The position numbers were made by a program, and so were the translations under genes. Below, piece by piece: positions 12,049 to 14,402 of a stretch of DNA of 14,402 bases (positions are counted from its first letter, which is position 1; every line of letters begins with the position of its first letter). The stretch spans positions 1 through 14,402 of the forward strand of contig DHTR01000016.1 of the NCBI GenBank assembly GCA_002408725.1. Reading direction: 5' to 3'. Origin of the DNA: Pelotomaculum sp. UBA5255. GTDB lineage: Bacteria > Bacillota > Desulfotomaculia > Desulfotomaculales > Pelotomaculaceae. The notes beneath the pieces were generated by a model. It saw only the letters and a program-made list of their open reading frames with translations. It was not told the DNA's origin and did not search any database.

Positions 12049-13512
12049 TTGCTGCCGGTTCGAGTAAGGTTTGCACCGAGTCCGACGGGGCCCTTTCATA
12101 TTGGCGGGGCCCGTTCGGCGTTGTTTAACTGGCTTTTTGCGCGTCGCTACGGGGGTACCTTTATTGTACGGATTGAAGATACCGACCTGGAGCGCTCCTC
12201 CCGGGAGTCGGAGGAAAACATCCTGGCCGCCCTGCGCTGGCTCGGGTTGGACTGGGATGAGGGCGTTGAGGTGGGGGGGCCGTGTGGACCTTACCGCCAG
12301 ACGGAAAGACTGGATCTCTACCAGCGTTACACCGAACAGCTTCTGCGCCAAAAGGATGCCTACCGTTGCTATTGTACCGAGGAAGAGCTGGCTGCGGAAA
12401 GGGAGGCGCTTCTAGCCAAGGGCGAGTTGACCACCGGGTACCTTGGACGGTGCCGTGACCTATCTCCGGAAGACTGTGCCCGCCTGGAGGCCGAAGGAAG
12501 GAAGCCGGCAATTCGCTTCCGTGTTCCAAATAATGATGTCATTGTCGTCAAGGATCTCGTCCGGGGAGAGGTTAACTTCGAATGCAGCGGCATCGGCGAT
12601 TTTATTATTGTCAAGTCCGACGGTATTCCAACTTATAATTATGCGGTAGTCGTCGATGACCATACCATGTCCATCAGCCATGTGATCAGAGCCGAGGAGC
12701 ATCTGTCCAACACCCCGCGCCAGATTCTTTTGTTCAATGCCCTGGGTTGGAAACCTCCTCAGTTCGCCCATGTTTCCCTGATCCTGGGCAAGGACCGCAG
12801 CAAGATGAGCAAGCGCCATGGTGCTACGGCTATCGAGCAGTACCAGGAAAAGGGCTACCTGCCCGGGGCTCTGGTGAACTTCCTGGCCCTTCTGGGCTGG
12901 TCCCCGGGAGGGGAAGAAGAAGTCTTTTCCCTGGAACAACTAAAGCAGCAGTTTTCCCTGGATAGAGTGGCCAAAAGCCCCGCCGTGTTCGATCTGGACA
13001 AGCTGAACTGGTTGAACGGACACTACATCCGGCAGGCTCCCATCGAGTATGTCACAGATCTGGCCATACCCTTTTTGGAAAAAGCGGGTTATCTTACGAC
13101 ACCCTTGACGCCGGAGCGTTATGAATGGCTGAAAGCGGTGGTTACTTTGGCTCGCGAGTACCTGGGCTGCCTGGAGGATATTACCGATCACGTGGGGATT
13201 TACTTTAACGACAGGGTGGAGATTCAAGAAGCGGAAGCCCGGGAAGTCCTGGCAGAAAGCCAGGTTCCGGCGGTACTTACAGCCCTGCGGGGGATGGTTG
13301 AGGCTTGCCCCGAGTTAACCGGGGTTGAGGCAAAAGCCATGCTGAAGAAGGTTGGCAAGGAAGTCGGCGTCAAGGGGAAACAAATTTTTATACCCGTCCG
13401 TGCTGCCCTTACCGGAAGCACCCACGGCCCCGATCTGAACCAGGTCATGGCGATCCTGGGAAGGGATAAGGTGGCCCGTCGCCTGGCTGATGCGCTAGCT
13501 AATAATATTTGA
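12049..13512 (+). CDS. gltX: GltX, glutamyl-tRNA synthetase
   Basis: This 487-residue class I synthetase charges tRNA-Glu (and in many Firmicutes also tRNA-Gln for later amidation). The HIGH-type signature is FHIGGARSALFNW (HIGG 17-20) and the second signature is KMSKR (252-256). A zinc-type knuckle is visible at C107-x-C109 ... Y131-x3-C135. The anticodon-binding helical domain fills the C-terminal third. TTG 12049 is the start because AAGGAGG (12034-12040) lies 8 bases upstream and VRVRFAPSPTG then sits at the family N-terminus. A longer open frame from 11974 adds an unconserved extension that runs through the leader hairpin. cysS follows after 61 bp with no promoter seen, so they are probably cotranscribed. 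Confidence 0.96.
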   Translation: MLPVRVRFAPSPTGPFHIGGARSALFNWLFARRYGGTFIVRIEDTDLERSSRESEENILAALRWLGLDWDEGVEVGGPCGPYRQTERLDLYQRYTEQLLRQKDAYRCYCTEEELAAEREALLAKGELTTGYLGRCRDLSPEDCARLEAEGRKPAIRFRVPNNDVIVVKDLVRGEVNFECSGIGDFIIVKSDGIPTYNYAVVVDDHTMSISHVIRAEEHLSNTPRQILLFNALGWKPPQFAHVSLILGKDRSKMSKRHGATAIEQYQEKGYLPGALVNFLALLGWSPGGEEEVFSLEQLKQQFSLDRVAKSPAVFDLDKLNWLNGHYIRQAPIEYVTDLAIPFLEKAGYLTTPLTPERYEWLKAVVTLAREYLGCLEDITDHVGIYFNDRVEIQEAEAREVLAESQVPAVLTALRGMVEACPELTGVEAKAMLKKVGKEVGVKGKQIFIPVRAALTGSTHGPDLNQVMAILGRDKVARRLADALANNI

Positions 13513-13573
13513 TCGCCCTGGCGGATCCGGCCTGCAGGAAAGTTTGATGACGGGAGGAGGCTCACTAAAGAGC

Positions 13574-14402
13574 ATGGAGATTTATAATACCCTGACCAGG
13601 CGGAAGGAGACGTTCCAACCGCGTGAACCCGGCAAGGTTTATATGTATGTCTGCGGCCCCACCACCTACAACTATATCCACCTGGGCAATGCCCGGCCGC
13701 TGGTCTTTTTTGACACTGTCCGGCGGTATTTGGCCTACAGGGGCTATGATGTCCTCTATATCCAGAACTTTACCGATGTGGACGACAAGATTATCAACCG
13801 GGCCCGGGAAGCAGGGGAAGATCCTCTGAGCCTGGCCCGTAAATATATTGAAGAATATTTTAAAGACGCCGACAGCTTGAACGTGCGCCGTGCCGACAAG
13901 CATCCCAAAGTCTCCGGGCATATGACCGAGATCGTTCGGATGGTGGAAGAGTTGGTTCGTAACGGCTCTGCCTATGAAGTGGAAGGGGATGTCTATTTTG
14001 AGGTGCGCAAGTTTCCCGGTTACGGCAAACTCTCCGGGCGCAGCCTGGAGGACATGCAGGCCGGGGCGCGGGTGGAAGTAGATACCCGCAAGCGCGACCC
14101 CATGGACTTCGCCCTCTGGAAAGCCGCCAAGCCGGGCGAGCCGTCCTGGGACAGCCCCTGGGGGCCTGGCCGGCCGGGCTGGCACATTGAGTGCTCGGTC
14201 ATGTCGCTCAAATACCTGGGTTCCAACTTCGACATCCACGGCGGGGGATACGACTTGATCTTTCCCCATCACGAAAACGAAATTGCCCAGAGCGAGGCGG
14301 CCAATGGGAAGACCTTCGTCCGCTACTGGATGCATAACGGTTTTATCACTGTGAAAGAAGAGAAAATGTCCAAGTCTTTGGGCAACTTCTTCACCGTGCG
14401 CG
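13574..14402 (+). CDS. cysS: CysS, cysteinyl-tRNA synthetase (3' end outside window)
   Basis: The first 276 residues are present; the gene continues past the window edge. CysRS charges tRNA-Cys and uses a zinc ion to select cysteine. Zinc ligands C27 (YVCGPTTYNYIHLG), C207 (WHIECS) and the PHHENE histidine-glutamate motif (H232/H233 region) are all visible. The HIGH signature is the variant HLGN (36-39) and the second signature is KMSKS (264-268). The ATG at 13574 is the first in-frame start, since a TAA lies three codons upstream. The GGGAGGAGG site is about 13 bases away, longer than usual. In Bacillus cysE separates gltX and cysS; it is missing here. Confidence 0.96.
   Translation, partial: MEIYNTLTRRKETFQPREPGKVYMYVCGPTTYNYIHLGNARPLVFFDTVRRYLAYRGYDVLYIQNFTDVDDKIINRAREAGEDPLSLARKYIEEYFKDADSLNVRRADKHPKVSGHMTEIVRMVEELVRNGSAYEVEGDVYFEVRKFPGYGKLSGRSLEDMQAGARVEVDTRKRDPMDFALWKAAKPGEPSWDSPWGPGRPGWHIECSVMSLKYLGSNFDIHGGGYDLIFPHHENEIAQSEAANGKTFVRYWMHNGFITVKEEKMSKSLGNFFTVR

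Noticed and set aside
13565..14335. Long open frame (256 codons) on the minus strand
   Set aside because: It lies wholly opposite cysS, whose plus-strand product carries all synthetase signatures. Its translation resembles no family and reflects GC-rich codon shadowing.

Overview
The window reads as a Gram-positive, low-oxygen-type Firmicutes chromosome segment, most likely a clostridial Peptococcaceae lineage of the Desulfotomaculum/Pelotomaculum kind. That placement is an inference from gene order (ctsR-mcsA-mcsB-clpC, radA-disA, carD, yacL, ispD-ispF, gltX, cysS), strong AGGAGG-type ribosome sites, frequent TTG/GTG starts and a moderately GC-rich coding sequence. All recognised genes lie on the plus strand.

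Layout. 22-142: a tRNA-Asn gene and its terminator. 184-4961: a protein-quality-control operon (CtsR repressor, McsA adaptor, McsB arginine kinase, ClpC unfoldase) behind one promoter with a CtsR-type operator. 5051-5585: a small unrecognised membrane-anchored protein, then a strong hairpin. 5635-8143: radA and disA, translationally coupled, for recombination and c-di-AMP genome-integrity signalling. 8228-8840: carD, with two tandem near-consensus promoters and its own terminator. 8868-11515: yacL, ispD and ispF, originally an overlapping gene chain. 11912-14402: gltX and cysS (cysS cut by the window end), two aminoacyl-tRNA synthetases; cysE, often found between them, is absent.

The genes are mostly conserved housekeeping. 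The unusual part is 10002-11882. The last 118 bp of yacL plus the first codons of ispD occur twice, separated by an 82-bp REP-like element with inverted ends. The same repeat family recurs at the 3' end of ispF, where it supplies the last codons and the stop, and again inverted at 11854-11882. Directly before that last copy lies a decayed stretch resembling the 3' end of ispD. So a 5' scrap of a second ispD lies upstream of the intact ispD-ispF pair and a 3' scrap lies downstream. This is what one would expect if a block carrying yacL-tail, ispD and ispF had been placed inside an older ispD, with REP-like sequences at the joints. The remodelling kept the translational start-stop overlap leading into ispD.

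I found no CRISPR array, phage gene, transposase or clear new defence system. The rearranged ispD-ispF locus and its repeats are the best candidates for something not yet described.
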